From Ovis canadensis (Eukaryota; Chordata; Mammalia; Artiodactyla; Bovidae), in NCBI RefSeq assembly GCF_042477335.2, contig NC_091255.1:46788501-46852500 (forward strand): DNA of 64,000 nucleotides. The letters run 5' to 3'. The translations under genes and the position numbers were made by a program. Below the pieces are notes generated by a model. That model did not search any database. It saw only the letters and a program-made list of their open reading frames with translations, and was not told where the DNA came from. Shown here piece after piece: positions 51,401 through 60,922 of this stretch (the stretch's first letter is position 1; the number at the start of each line of letters is the position of its first letter).

Positions 51401-54400
51401 CAGGGCATCATCAAAGAGTGCCAACTAGCCGAGAAATGCCTCCATAATTGGGTCTGTCGAAAGGGAAGTTTAAAAAAAAAAAGGGAAGGTAGATTCTGAT
51501 TTTGCAGTTCCGTTTCTTTCATGTATAGCACAACCCCATGGCAGAAAATAATAGTGAAACCAGATAGGGACCCCAGGGGGCTTCTCGTCCTTCACTGCAT
51601 CTGAATCCAACCCTTCATCCCAGAGGTGAAGTGAACTTTCTAGAACTCTCACTTTTTGAGCCCCTGCTTTTGCCAACCTGATCGATCTAGACTGGACTGC
51701 CCTGGCCTGATCTCTCAAGTGTTTGCCCAGTAATGACAAAGTATGTGAGAATCAGGGCTCCATGGTGAGGGGGAGTTCTGGCTTGAGGAGTATGGGCGGG
51801 CCAAGTACCTTGGAAGGGAGATGTTGCAGGATATGGCAGGGAAGCAAAGGGCTTAGCAGGGAGCAGAGTCCAAGGAAAGCATGGGGCTGATTTTCTTCCT
51901 CATTTCTCTCTCACTTTATAGCGTGATTCTGGAGAGTGACCCTCAGCAAGTGATCCAGAAAGTGAATTTTAGGGTGAGAGTCATCCTGCATCCCCCCTTA
52001 CTCCCATCCCCTCCAGGCTCCCCTTCCATCCTCTGTACCTCCGGTCTTCCCTGTGTCTGGGCAAAGGGAACCCAAGCTCCTCTAGCAGAAGCAGCCACTG
52101 GGTTGATGCACTTCTGAAGGGGAGCAGCAGTTTGGAGGGATGTCAGCCAGTAAAAGAGATCTCTGTCCTCTTCCCTTGGCCAATTATAAATACCTCACCA
52201 TCCTCCCTGGTGAGAAGTACAGACTGAGGAAATAAATCCTCACAGAGACACCTGGTGGCTACCTTGCCTTGAACTTGGCCTTGGAGGGGAAGAGATGGAA
52301 TCTCCCCACCCAGTTTGGCTTCTCATGTCTGGATGAAGCCTTTCCTGTCATTTTTAATCCCCCTCACTCTCCACCCACCGTGTCCCAGAGACATCCCTGA
52401 GGATGCTGGCTTCCAAGGGCTCTAGAACTTCCCCTGAGTGATACACATGCAGTTCTGGATGCCCTGATCACAGCATCTGCTCACCACCCACAAGCCCCTT
52501 TCTCTCACCTGTCTTTCTTCACCCGCTACCCTTGCCCTGGCCTGACCACCTTGATTCTGCTTCCCCCATAGGCGGATGACAGCGGCTTGACTGAACACAG
52601 TGTGGCCCAGGTAGGCCCTCTCCATCTGCCTTGGCCAGAGATGGGCTAAAGGGAGGAGAACAGAGCATCCCAGGGGGACCCAGTGGGGCTTTCCAGGCAG
52701 AGAAGTCAGGGATGCAGGAAGGAAGGGATGACTGTGTCAGGCCACCTCTTGGAGACAGTCCACTGGCAGCTGCCAGGGTCCCCATGGTAATGTGGAGCTT
52801 GGGTATTAATAAATGATGATGCCTTCCCAGCAGTTCACCTTATCTCCTAGCTGGGTGTAGTTGGGTCAAAGCCCAGGAGGAGCTGCCCACACTGGAGATG
52901 CCTGGATCACTTGTTCCCCAAGCAGTGTGGGGGCTCAGGCCTCTGGAAAGGATCCCAAATAGGAGTTTTCTTCTAACCCCTCACCCCTGCTCTTTAGGGT
53001 CCACTCTGAGGTTGTTAAGGGACACTTAAATCCACCATGGGATCCCATTCTCACCGCTGGCACAGCCAGTTTGGGCTGCACCTTGTCCCTGAGTGACCTG
53101 AGTGTGGAAAAGTCCATGCCCGCCAGTCCCCTGCATGGTCCTATCAGAGGGTGCATGTGGGACAGGGCTGAGGTTTCCAGATCTACGGCCTGACTGGTTT
53201 CCCAGCTGCCCAAACTTCCTACTTGTCAGGCTTGACCTCCATTCTGTCTACCTGCAGGTCTCTCTGCCCAGACTAATCCTGCTTTTATGGAGCTTCCTGC
53301 CCTGGCACTAACTTCCTCGTGCTGTAGTGGCCAACGCTGAGATGGGCCCATGCCATTTCATGTGGGGCTCCAGGTGTGGTGCCCTTTGCTGTACCTGCCC
53401 TTAATGCTCACGCGGCCTCTCCCTTCCCCGTTGTCCTTGCCTCCTCCTACCCTGATGAGATGAATGCAGCCGCATGGCAATTTTCAGGGCTAAAGAGGTT
53501 AAGGGGCAATGAGCAGAGCAGATAAGAACAGGGGCGCTGGTGTGAGTCGTCCAAAGGATGTGGCGTTCTGCCTTACTACCTACAAGCTGGGTGGCCTAGC
53601 GCAAGATATTCTACCTCTCTGGGCCTCGCATAATCACAAGTGAAAGTGAAAGTGAAGTTGCTCAGTCGTGTCCAACTCTTTGCGACCCCATGGACTGTAG
53701 CCTACCAGGCTCCTCTGTCCATGGGATTTTCCAGGCAATAGTACTGGAGTAGATTGCCATTTCCTTCTCCAGGGGATCTTCCCGATTGAACCCGGGTCTC
53801 CCGCGTTGTAGACAGACGCTTTACCGTCTGAGCCACAATAATCACAGGACACTCCTTATAGAGTTATTATGAAAATTAGATGAGCTAAAGCACAGAAAGC
53901 TCTTGGCATACATCCTGTTTTCCATGGGGGAAAGAATGAAGACATAGCACTTTTAATGGAATTCTTGAGTAAACACCAAGGGATGTGCAGGTAGTGAATG
54001 GGAGATGAAATAAGGAGAAAGGTAGATCTTCTCTGAGAACTGCAGGAGGACTCCAGGTCCAGGCTGTCCCTGAGAGAGGAGGGGGAGTGGGCAGGAGGAA
54101 GGGACATACAGTGTGGGATCAGCCTTCTTCGGGTGGGAGTGAGGCTTGATGGCTGGAGGGACAGTCTGAGGGACATAGGTGGGGTCCGCACTGTGTTTGC
54201 ATGGTGTGTACACAGTTGCATGGATCTGTGTAAATATGGGGCTGAGGTGGTTTCACAGCAGGATATGAAAGTGAACACATCTGAGTGCAGGTGGCCTTCA
54301 GCAGAGCCTGCCCAGGAGTCCTTTGCCAGCTGTGCCACATCAGCAGCAGCTTGGGGTGGGGTGTTGAGGAATTACTGCCAGCCAAAGCTAGAGCTAGGGG

Positions 54401-54828
54401 TTTGGTGAGGTGTCTGGGCACAGGAAGTGTCAGGCCTGGGCCCGCCTCTGCCTGGACGTGGCACTGCGGGTGGAAGCTTGCATGGCATGGTGTGGGTGTG
54501 GGGGAGACAAGGCTGCTGCCACACCCAGGGCTGCAGATGCTGGAACCAGAGGGCAGGCTGGGCCAGCTCCCATCTGGGCTGGTTGCTGGCTACAGCCAGT
54601 TTGGGCGGCTCTTTCCATCTTGATGGCCCAGCCCCCCTTAAAGCAGGCAGAGATGAGCTGCTGCCACCTAGTGACTCGGGATTGCCAGGACATGTATCCC
54701 CCCAACCTGCCACTGCACTGTTAGTGCACTTGAATTCCACCCAGTAATTCTCTCAACCTTCCACACCCCACCCTACCCAGGTTCTTCAGTCTGCCAAGGA
54801 ACAAATTAAATGGTCGTTACTGAAATGA
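45367..54828 (+). CDS. COPZ2: Coatomer subunit zeta-2, 9 coding exons
   Basis: Exons are 45367-45477, 46129-46203, 47836-47917, 48586-48677, 49126-49181, 49882-49959, 51922-51973, 52572-52610 and 54781-54828. They join in frame to 210 residues, the usual COPZ2 length. Zeta-COP is the small, longin-fold subunit of the COPI coat; it pairs with gamma-COP in the ARF1-bound adaptor part that buds Golgi-to-ER vesicles. The Pro/Ala-rich N-terminal extension (residues 1-37), absent from COPZ1, marks this paralog. The longin-like core follows, with [53 protein letters not shown] and [20 protein letters not shown], and the C-terminus is [10 protein letters not shown]. All splice sites are GT-AG. MIR152 lies in intron 1. 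No defect is visible. Confidence 0.97.
45808..45893 (+). ncRNA. MIR152: microRNA 152 precursor in COPZ2 intron 1
   Basis: The 86-base hairpin carries the -5p arm at 45822-45844 (AGGTTCTGTGATACACTCCG...) and the -3p mature sequence at 45860-45880 (TCAGTGCATGACAGAACTTG...), identical to the conserved mammalian miR-152-3p as I recall it. The flanks GGCCCAGG and CTTGGGCC pair. It belongs to the miR-148/152 family (seed CAGUGCA), which represses targets such as DNMT1. It sits 330 bases after COPZ2 exon 1 on the same strand and inside the CpG island, so it is probably processed from the COPZ2 pre-mRNA and silenced with it when the island is methylated. Confidence 0.98.
46129..46203 (+). CDS. COPZ2: COPZ2 exon 2
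   Basis: After a CGTGTCAG acceptor it encodes [20 protein letters not shown] through LLAK, the first strands of the longin-like fold. The donor is GTAACC, phase 0. Confidence 0.96.
46617..46852 (+). repeat. Intron duplicate, copy A (COPZ2 intron 2)
   Basis: The segment is collinear with 49361-49600 in intron 5. Shared blocks include 'gagaagcta', 'ttttgacttga', 'tctggtat', 'ccaaaaataa' and 'aactata'. The left part is MIR-like (reverse); the right part, about 120 bases, is not any repeat I recognise. The two copies are clearly diverged. Confidence 0.7.
47243..47368 (-). repeat. Bov-A type SINE fragment in COPZ2 intron 2
   Basis: The + strand shows GTTGCTAAGTCGTGTCAACT, then 'ccaccaggctcctctgtcca', then 'gttgccatttccttctccag', the reverse complement of the SINE body. 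Confidence 0.85.
47385..47515 (+). repeat. MIR SINE in COPZ2 intron 2
   Basis: 'catcccagctctgtccctta', 'gggaagttaccccatccata' and 'aatgtggataataaaatagc' resemble the MIR core. Confidence 0.6.
47836..47917 (+). CDS. COPZ2: COPZ2 exon 3
   Basis: After CTTCCTCCTAG it encodes [20 protein letters not shown] through SRTD and one base of the next codon. The donor is GTAAGT. Confidence 0.96.
48355..48472 (-). repeat. CHR-type SINE fragment in COPZ2 intron 3
   Basis: 'ttgtttggccactgcttgtg', 'actggggattgaattcgggc' and 'tcctaaccactggactggac' are the reverse complement of a CHR head. The copy lies about 110 bases before exon 4. Confidence 0.75.
48586..48677 (+). CDS. COPZ2: COPZ2 exon 4
   Basis: After TTCTCTTCTAG it encodes [20 protein letters not shown] through SSYENE, the central strand and helix of the longin-like fold. 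The donor is GTGAAT. Confidence 0.96.
49126..49181 (+). CDS. COPZ2: COPZ2 exon 5
   Basis: After CTCCTCACCAG it encodes [18 protein letters not shown] and two bases of Arg. The donor is GTGAGT. Confidence 0.96.
49361..49600 (+). repeat. Intron duplicate, copy B (COPZ2 intron 5)
   Basis: This is the partner of 46617-46852, in the same orientation and about 2.75 kb away. The MIR-like left part and the non-MIR right part both match in order. Confidence 0.7.
49882..49959 (+). CDS. COPZ2: COPZ2 exon 6
   Basis: After TCTTCTTTCAG it encodes [20 protein letters not shown] then EIVDG. The donor is GTGAGG, splitting a Gly codon. Confidence 0.96.
49960..51921 (+). other. COPZ2: COPZ2 intron 6
   Basis: This 2-kb intron holds one MIR and an A11 tract near 51472. 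Nothing else in it is recognisable. Confidence 0.8.
50645..50805 (+). repeat. MIR SINE in COPZ2 intron 6
   Basis: 'atagatgaggaaacagaggc', 'agtgacttgcccaaggtcac' and 'atgactaggaggtggcaggg' form a well-preserved MIR core. Confidence 0.85.
51922..51973 (+). CDS. COPZ2: COPZ2 exon 7
   Basis: After CACTTTATAG it encodes [17 protein letters not shown]. The donor is GTGAGA, phase 0. Confidence 0.96.
52572..52610 (+). CDS. COPZ2: COPZ2 exon 8
   Basis: After TTCCCCCATAG this 39-base exon encodes [13 protein letters not shown]. The donor is GTAGGC. It is short but exactly in frame and family-like. Confidence 0.94.
53520..53920 (+). repeat. MIR SINE split by a Bov-tA insertion
   Basis: The left half has 'tactacctacaagctgggtg' and 'ctctctgggcctcgcataat'. 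The right half has 'tatagagttattatgaaaat' and 'gaaagctcttggca'. The younger SINE interrupts it at 53636-53838, flanked by the 9-base duplication ATAATCACA (53630-53638 and 53838-53846). Confidence 0.75.
53636..53838 (-). repeat. Bov-tA SINE in COPZ2 intron 8
   Basis: The reverse complement of a full element runs from 'aagtgaaagtgaaagtgaag' to the tRNA head ending CTTTACCGTCTGAGCCAC. It has a clean 9-base target-site duplication. Confidence 0.92.
54781..54828 (+). CDS. COPZ2: COPZ2 exon 9 and stop
   Basis: After CCCTACCCAG it encodes [15 protein letters not shown] and a TGA stop at 54826. This matches the C-terminus of zeta-COP paralogs. Confidence 0.96.
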   Translation, partial: VLQSAKEQIKWSLLK

Positions 54829-55105
54829 AGGCTGTGCATTCCAGGCTCCTGCCCCCAGACCATTCCCCCAATCCTAGCAAAAGCACAGAAACCCCAGGGA
54901 ACATTAGAACCCATGCCCTCCCAGAACTGACTCCCGAGGTCTCCGGCCAGGGACTTGAAATGCAGAGATTTGGCTTCAATACTGAGTCACCCCTTCTCCC
55001 TGCCCTGGCCTGCCCTTTGGGCATTGAGAACCAGCTGAGTTGTCTTAACTCACACCTTAGGCATCCCTGGCCCCAGAGCCCAAATAAACCTGCTTTTGTC
55101 TCCTG
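54829..55105 (+). other. COPZ2: COPZ2 3'UTR
   Basis: The segment runs from the stop codon to an AATAAA at 55083-55088 with the cleavage site inferred about 20 bases later. It is about 280 bases long and contains no repeat. Confidence 0.75.
55083..55088 (+). terminator. COPZ2: COPZ2 polyadenylation signal
   Basis: AATAAA occurs in 'gcccaaataaacctgctttt', followed within 60 bases by the GT-rich run GTGTGTGTGTTCTG (55138-55151). Confidence 0.75.
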
Positions 55106-56067
55106 CCAATGGTCTCTTTCTCTTTTGGCCTGGGAAGTGTGTGTGTGTTCTGATAAGGGCTTCTGCACACTGAGGCATCTTCTGGATGCCCAGTACTAGG
55201 TGTATCTTTGTGGTTGTGTGACTGGGGAGGAAGTGGGTAAAGGGAAAGGAGCCGATTTAACTTAAGTGAGGCGGTGTATGATTGTGGAGGGCTAGATATG
55301 ATTGTGACAGGGTGAAAGAGTCGCGATGGGAGAAATAGTGCATTTGGGAAGAAAAGAGCAAAAGATACTACACACGTGGTGGCCGCACTGGTATTCTTCA
55401 GCTCACTTTTTCCATTCTCAGTCTCCAGAAGGGAAGGGCGTAAAGGTTTCCTCTGGACAAACTGAGGAACAGCACGCCTGTTTTTCTTGGCTTGCTCGGG
55501 AAGTTGCCGCGGAAATCCAATGCTGGCATATATCCTGGGTACTAGAGCGCTGCAAGCCTGGCTAGGCCCAGATACTGGGGGTGAGGAGACACCGGCCCAG
55601 CTCCCACCTTGCATTTGTGTCCAGAGCACCTAGCGCGCCCAAGGGTGAGAACTGCAGGTAAGGAGAGGGATCCTATAGGCAGATGGGAAAGATGGAGTGA
55701 CTTTCGGGGGTCACGACTCCTCTTCTCTCTCCCTGTTCCAGAACCTCCCCTTTTTCCCTTTTCTGCGTGGCGTACAGAAGTCCCTGAGAGTGTCGATAAC
55801 TTTCGGTCCGGGATCGCTGGTTTCCCCAGATCCAGAGCCAACTGCAGATGCAAGTTCACGCCCCGCCTTGGCTCCGCCCCTAGGCGCCCACCGCGGCGGG
55901 GAGCCGGGTCCAGCGATTTTATCCACGATCCTATAGCGCCATCTGGAGGGAAAGGCGGGGAACGCGCTCCCTCCGAGTCCCGCGCCCCCTGCTAACTCCG
56001 CCCCCAGGGTGGGACAGACCCCTGCTCCCGCTAGTTAATCGCTGGCTTCCAAATTTAGCGGCAGGGC

Positions 56068-56081
56068 GTTGCCCTAGCAAC
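56068..56081. promoter_or_regulatory. RFX X-box (GTTGCCCTAGCAAC)
   Basis: The 14-mer is two inverted half-sites (GTTGCC and AGCAAC) with the 2-base spacing of the RFX consensus GTTGCCATGGCAAC, differing only near the centre. X-boxes of this kind drive ciliary and immune genes. Confidence 0.65.
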
Positions 56082-56204
56082 CAGCGGGCGGGACCGGCCT
56101 TGCGAGCTCCGCTGCAGGCACTGCTCATGAATTTCTGCCTGCCGCTGCTGAAAGTGACAGACCCTGGGTGTTAGTAGAAGCGGTCCCTGCGTGTCAGCAA
56201 GTCC

Positions 56205-56360
56205 TACATTATAAAAAAAAAAAACTCTCTACAATGGATATTTATAAATGGGCCTGCCTACTTTTGTAATTAGAGAAAATAATAGTTATATAAACAGATT
56301 ATAAACACTTTGTACACAACCATTCCAATAAATAATGCAACCCTGAAAAAAAAAAAAAAG
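56205..56360 (+). pseudogene. Retroposed mRNA 3' end with poly(A) tail
   Basis: AT-rich sequence in a GC-rich setting contains AATAAA at about 56329 and runs into A15 at about 56346-56360, the layout of a retroposed transcript end. A second A12 run near 56214 marks the left side. The parent gene is not recognised and no target duplication is obvious. Confidence 0.5.
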
Positions 56361-58829
56361 ACTGTGCAGTTAAGTGCTGTAGAGTTCAGGGGCCAGTGTG
56401 GCGACGGGAAATGCGAGATTTTCCAGAAATACTTTGGCTAATGTTCGGCTTCATCCGGTGTCCGCTCCATCCACCGCCTCTAAATGACCGCAAGAACCGG
56501 AGGGGCAAATTCGCTTCCTAGTAACCCTTCGCGCCCAGCTGGGTCCTGCAATTTCAATTGTGCAGGGACTGGAATGGGAAGGCCCAGCACTTCAAACTGG
56601 CTCACCGAATACTGTGGACTATGCGGTGCTTGCCCATTTTACGGAGAGGCACACCGAGGCTCTGAAAGGTTAGAGTATTTACGACAGTTTCCACAGAGCC
56701 AGGACCGCTGGAAAGAGGCAGCTTTGTCACGCTCCCAATCCTAGGGTCGTCCGACCCGCTCGCCCACACAGGGACTACACTGGATTAAGAGGAATGAGTA
56801 GAGGGGCCCTGGTAATGCGGAGAGGCAACCAGAGAGGTGCCCTTGCCCTTTATGGCCAAAGGACTCTGGGGAGAGGGGCTGCAGCGAAGCAGCCGACCCA
56901 CGCCCTCGGCGGGGAGGGGGCAGCTCAGAAGGTTGCGCGGAACCTCGGCGGCGGGGGCAGGGATCCGGGAGGTCTGGGGAGCGCTGGCAGAATGGGGGTC
57001 CAGGACTCCAAGTTTGCAGGCCTGGCTCTCCCGGGGCTGAGGCGGACAGGCCTACTGCACCCCCAGCCCCTTCTCGGCGCCCGCAGCCCCGCGGAGCCGC
57101 CAGAACCGCGGGCTTGGTTGTCTGGCTTGAGTTCTGCCCGCTGGCCCTGCCTCCCCCGCTCCCCCGTGTGTGCGCGGCCTGGGGCGCGCAGCACGCGAGG
57201 GTGGGGGCGCCGTCTGCTCTCAATTCCTGGGCTCCTTTCTGCCCTCGTGGGCTACCCCGCGGGTCTCGAGTATCTGTGGGTAAGGGGCTTCAGGGCGCCC
57301 CCTTTCCTCCTGTGAATTGGCACCGGGGACGTCAGTAACCCAGCCGGAGGGCGCACACTGAAACACTGGCCCGGGGCTCAGATGTAGGGGGGACGCTATT
57401 CACACCTAGACCGAGCTAGGAACACAGAGGTACCACCTCCAGGCCCTTGGACCCCGCTTTAAACGACACTGAGCCGGCGGTCCCCTCTCTGGCTCCGCTC
57501 GCCCTTTGCTTTCCGGCCATTGGCTGGCAGAAAGGCTGAGCTGGTCGGATTGGCCCGTATCCAGACAGTGATGGATGGCTCCCCGCTGACTGGACCTCGG
57601 CAGGGAGGGTGTCTGCTTCGTGGCTCAGTATGGCAAAGGCGGGACCAGACAGGCCTGGGAGTGGTTTGGTGGATGAGCTGGAGATCGGGTTAAGGATCAA
57701 ACTTTCGGTGCTCTTAATCTCCCTTTAAACTACAGAGGGGGGAAAAAAAAAATCTTACCCCTGATTTCTCATGGATACTCTCTAATTCCGGAACCTGATG
57801 TAGGCAAAATTGAATCATTTACCCAAAGTATTTTGGGCACAACCCTACGGACCTCACTTTCACTCCAAACTGGGCCTCCTTCATTTAACGATATTCGCGC
57901 ATTCCTTTCGTTCACTCAAATATTTGAGTGTTTGCCAGGAGCCGGGCAGTAGGGAAAGAAGGGAGGGAGACTGATAAGCAAGTGATTGGGCCCAGAGGTG
58001 GCAGTGGGGTGGGGTGGAGGATTGAAAGGAGAAAAGGGATGACAGATATTTCAAGGTAGAAATAACTTTTGCAATCAAATTGTGTTCTTTATTTTGATCT
58101 GAATGGTGTTAAAAATTCAGTTTGTGCTTAAGACTTGTTCTTTCCTGTAGGTATGTCATACTTCATGACAAAATAAAAAATAAATTAATCAAATGGCTGC
58201 CAGATTGTACTCTGTCATCAACATATGTATGGTCCTTATCTGCTTCCTAATCTCTTCCTCATCTCTATCAACTAAAACTGGAAAACGTCTTCGATGAGGA
58301 TCCACAGAAATGAGAGTTATTGTGAAATATGTGTGGACCTTATATTGTACATACAGACCAGTGAGCTATCCCTCAGAACAGGTTCTTCAGTAAGAAAAGC
58401 AGTATTGACACAAATAATAATAATAAAAGTAAAATAATGTTTCTTTTGAAATAAGTCATTTCAATAGATATTTACTAATTGGCTGTTCCAGTTCATCTTG
58501 AAAACAATTAGAAATGTTGACACAAGAGACTATTTCTGTAGTATTTGGTAGAAAGAAGTTGGAGAAAGAGACACCGTAAAGGGAGAAATAGTGTAAGCAA
58601 AGCAAAGCAGAAGAGAATCTGTCTAGGGAACTGCAGGTAGGCACATGTAGCTGGAATGGAGGCTGTGAGTCTCTGTGGGGAGGCCTGGATATGTTGAGAC
58701 TTGAAACTCCTCACTAAACAGGTTGTGACGGGATCAAGGGCAGCGTTGAATGGCATGCTAACTAATTATTGCCATTTACTGAGTTGACTAATCTGCGCTC
58801 CTTAGAAATCCTACTATCTTCAAAACAGG

Positions 58830-58960
58830 CTTACCAAGTAGATGCTGTTAAATTTATTTTTACAACTGAGGGCCCAGGAATTGGGATAGTTTGCCTCAGG
58901 GCACAGGTGAGATTTAAACCCAGGCTGGTCTGACTCCATTGTCCACTGCTCTTGGACTAC
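58830..58960 (+). repeat. MIR SINE
   Basis: 'gtttgcctcagggcacaggt' and 'gatttaaacccaggctggtc' plus 'tgactccattgtccact' match the MIR core. Confidence 0.65.
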
Positions 58961-59361
58961 AGAGTCTGGTTTGTATTCTGAAGGTGATGGGGATCCGTTA
59001 AAGACTTTGAAGCAGTTAAGTGATACCAGCTCAGTATTTTGAACAAAGAACTCTGCCAGCAATATGGAATGCTTATCGAAAAGGGAAATAAGAATTTAGA
59101 GTCAGCATAATACCCACAGAAGGCAGTCATTTCATTATAGTCCCTTTCCATTCTTTATCTAAACAGTGCCATCCAGCTTGATGACACATCTTGTCACCAA
59201 ACAGCCTGCAAAAGTCCACTCAGTTTGAAGAGTTAGTGCTTTTGAATTAATTTAGATAATTGCAGGCAATCATTCCACAAAAGGGCTTCCAAAAGGACCG
59301 TTTTGTTAGGGAAAATGATTTAACATTTATGTTCTGAATGGCATATTAAAAAGTAATAAAC

Positions 59362-59650
59362 TGGACTTCCCTGGTGATCCAGTGGTTAAAAATCTGCCTG
59401 CCAATACGGAGGACACGGTTTCGATCCCCGGTCTGAGAAGATTTCCCCCATACGGCAGGGCAACTAAGCCCGTGTGTCACACAACTGAGCGCATGTGCTC
59501 TGGAGCCGGGGCTCCACAATAAGAGAAGCTGCTGCAGTGAGAAGCCTGGGCACCACAACCAGACAGCAGCCCCTGCTCTCTGCAACTAGAGAAAGCCCAC
59601 GCAGCAACCAAGACCCAGCACAGCCAAAATAAGTAAATAATAAAAAATTT
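59362..59650 (+). repeat. CHR-type SINE, full length
   Basis: It begins TGGACTTCCCTGGTGATCCA and ends CAGCACAGCCAAAATAAGTA with an A/T-rich tail. Confidence 0.9.
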
Positions 59651-59689
59651 AAAGTAATAAACCAGTTATTACCAGTGGGAAGAGGAAAA

Positions 59690-59912
59690 GGGGGAGGAAT
59701 AAAATAGGGGCAGATGATTAATAGGTACAAATTACTATGTATAAAATAAATAAGCCACAAAGATATATTGTACAGCACAGGGAATACAGCCAATATTTTA
59801 TCATAAGTATAAATGGCGTATAATCTTTCAAAGTTGTGAATCACTATATTGTACACCTGAAACTTCTGTAACATTACACATCAACTATACCTCAATAAAA
59901 AAATTTTAAAGT
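59690..59912 (+). repeat. L1 LINE 3'UTR fragment
   Basis: 'aagccacaaagatatattgt', 'acagcacagggaatacagcc' and 'actatacctcaataaaaaaa' match the L1 3' end common in cattle and other mammals. Confidence 0.8.
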
Positions 59913-60072
59913 AATAAATCCACTTTATAGCTTATGTATTTGGTGCCCCCTTATCACCCTCACCTACATCCACTCTAAAAACAGACATACATCAAATGAA
60001 AGAAAAAGAAATGGCATGAGAGATGTGACTCCTTTTGACCAGGCCCACAATTTCTCTTTATCCCAACATCTG

Positions 60073-60450
60073 ACTTTTTAATTAAACTTTTTATTTTGTA
60101 TTGGAGCATAGTCGATTATTAACCATGATGTGACGGTTTCAGATGAGCAGCAAAGGGACTCAGCCATACATATACATGTATCCATTCTTACCCAAACTCC
60201 CTCCCATACAGGCTTCCACAGAACATTGAGCGGAGTTCCCTGTACTACACAGTAGGTCCTTGATGGTTATTCATTTTAAATGTAGCAGTGTCAGTCTGTA
60301 CCTGTCCATCCCAAACTCCCTAACTATCCCTTCCCCTCATCATTCTCTCTGGCAACCTTTTAAGTTCATCCTCTAAGTTCGTTTGCATCAAGTCTTTCTA
60401 GATTCCACATATAACATTATGTCATATGATGCTTCTGCTTCTTTGTCCAG
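60073..60450 (-). repeat. L1 LINE 3' fragment
   Basis: The + strand shows 'ctttttattttgtattggag' and 'agttccctgtactacacagt', the reverse complement of a ruminant L1 3' region. It has no coding capacity. Confidence 0.75.
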
Positions 60451-60734
60451 ACACCTGATTTTTAAGGCATTGAAAATACACATCTTATTCTCCTGGCTGC
60501 AGTGAGCCCTCAATCAGGGAAACTGAGGATAGAAGAAAACTTTGAAAGTCATGAAGGCAATGTCCCTGCCTCCAGGCAACAGCTTCTTAGTGATTGACAG
60601 GGATTCCTGGGGTGGGTATGTTGGGGACATATGGGGACATATTTGGAGACATGGGTTCACTGACAGAATGATTGAAAGAGACCGGCCTCAGCTGCTCTGA
60701 GTCTGGATGGATTAGGGATCATCCCTATCCCTCC

Positions 60735-60922
60735 AGCTTCCCTGGTGGCTCAGCTGGTAAAGAATCTGCCTGCAATGCAGGAGACCCAGTTCGATCCCTG
60801 GGTTGGGAAGATCCCCTGGAGAAAAGAATGGCAACCCATTCCAGTATTCTTGCCTGAAAAACTCCATGGACAGAGAAGCCTGGTAGGCTACAATTCATGG
60901 GTCGCAGAATCACACACCTAAC
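60735..60922 (+). repeat. Bov-tA SINE
   Basis: The well-preserved tRNA head GCTTCCCTGGTGGCTCAGCT is followed by the Bov-A body; the 3' end decays after TTCATGGGTCGCAGAA. Confidence 0.92.

Larger units (their letters stand above)
52611..54780 (+). other. COPZ2: COPZ2 intron 8
   Basis: This 2.2-kb intron holds a MIR split by a Bov-tA insertion and a CTCF-like motif at 54661. The several open frames around 54.1-54.7 kb show no recognisable protein. Confidence 0.8.
55850..57650. promoter_or_regulatory. Orphan CpG-rich region, promoter candidate with RFX X-box
   Basis: GC- and CpG-rich blocks (55.85-56.13 kb and 56.8-57.6 kb) are interrupted by an AT-rich insert. They hold an RFX-type X-box at 56068-56081 and two inverted CCAAT boxes (ATTGG at about 57519 and 57549). 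The open frames (for example 56794-57315 on + and 57700-57416 on -) match no protein that I know. It could start a non-coding RNA or act as an enhancer; which one is not decidable here. Confidence 0.5.

Noticed and set aside
54119-54747. Cluster of overlapping 86-122 codon frames on both strands
   Set aside because: They lie in COPZ2 intron 8, overlap each other in several frames, and show no family resemblance.
60735-60800. tRNA-like sequence (A and B box) in Bov-tA and CHR copies
   Set aside because: These are tRNA-derived SINE heads without a proper cloverleaf or acceptor end, so they are not functional tRNA genes.
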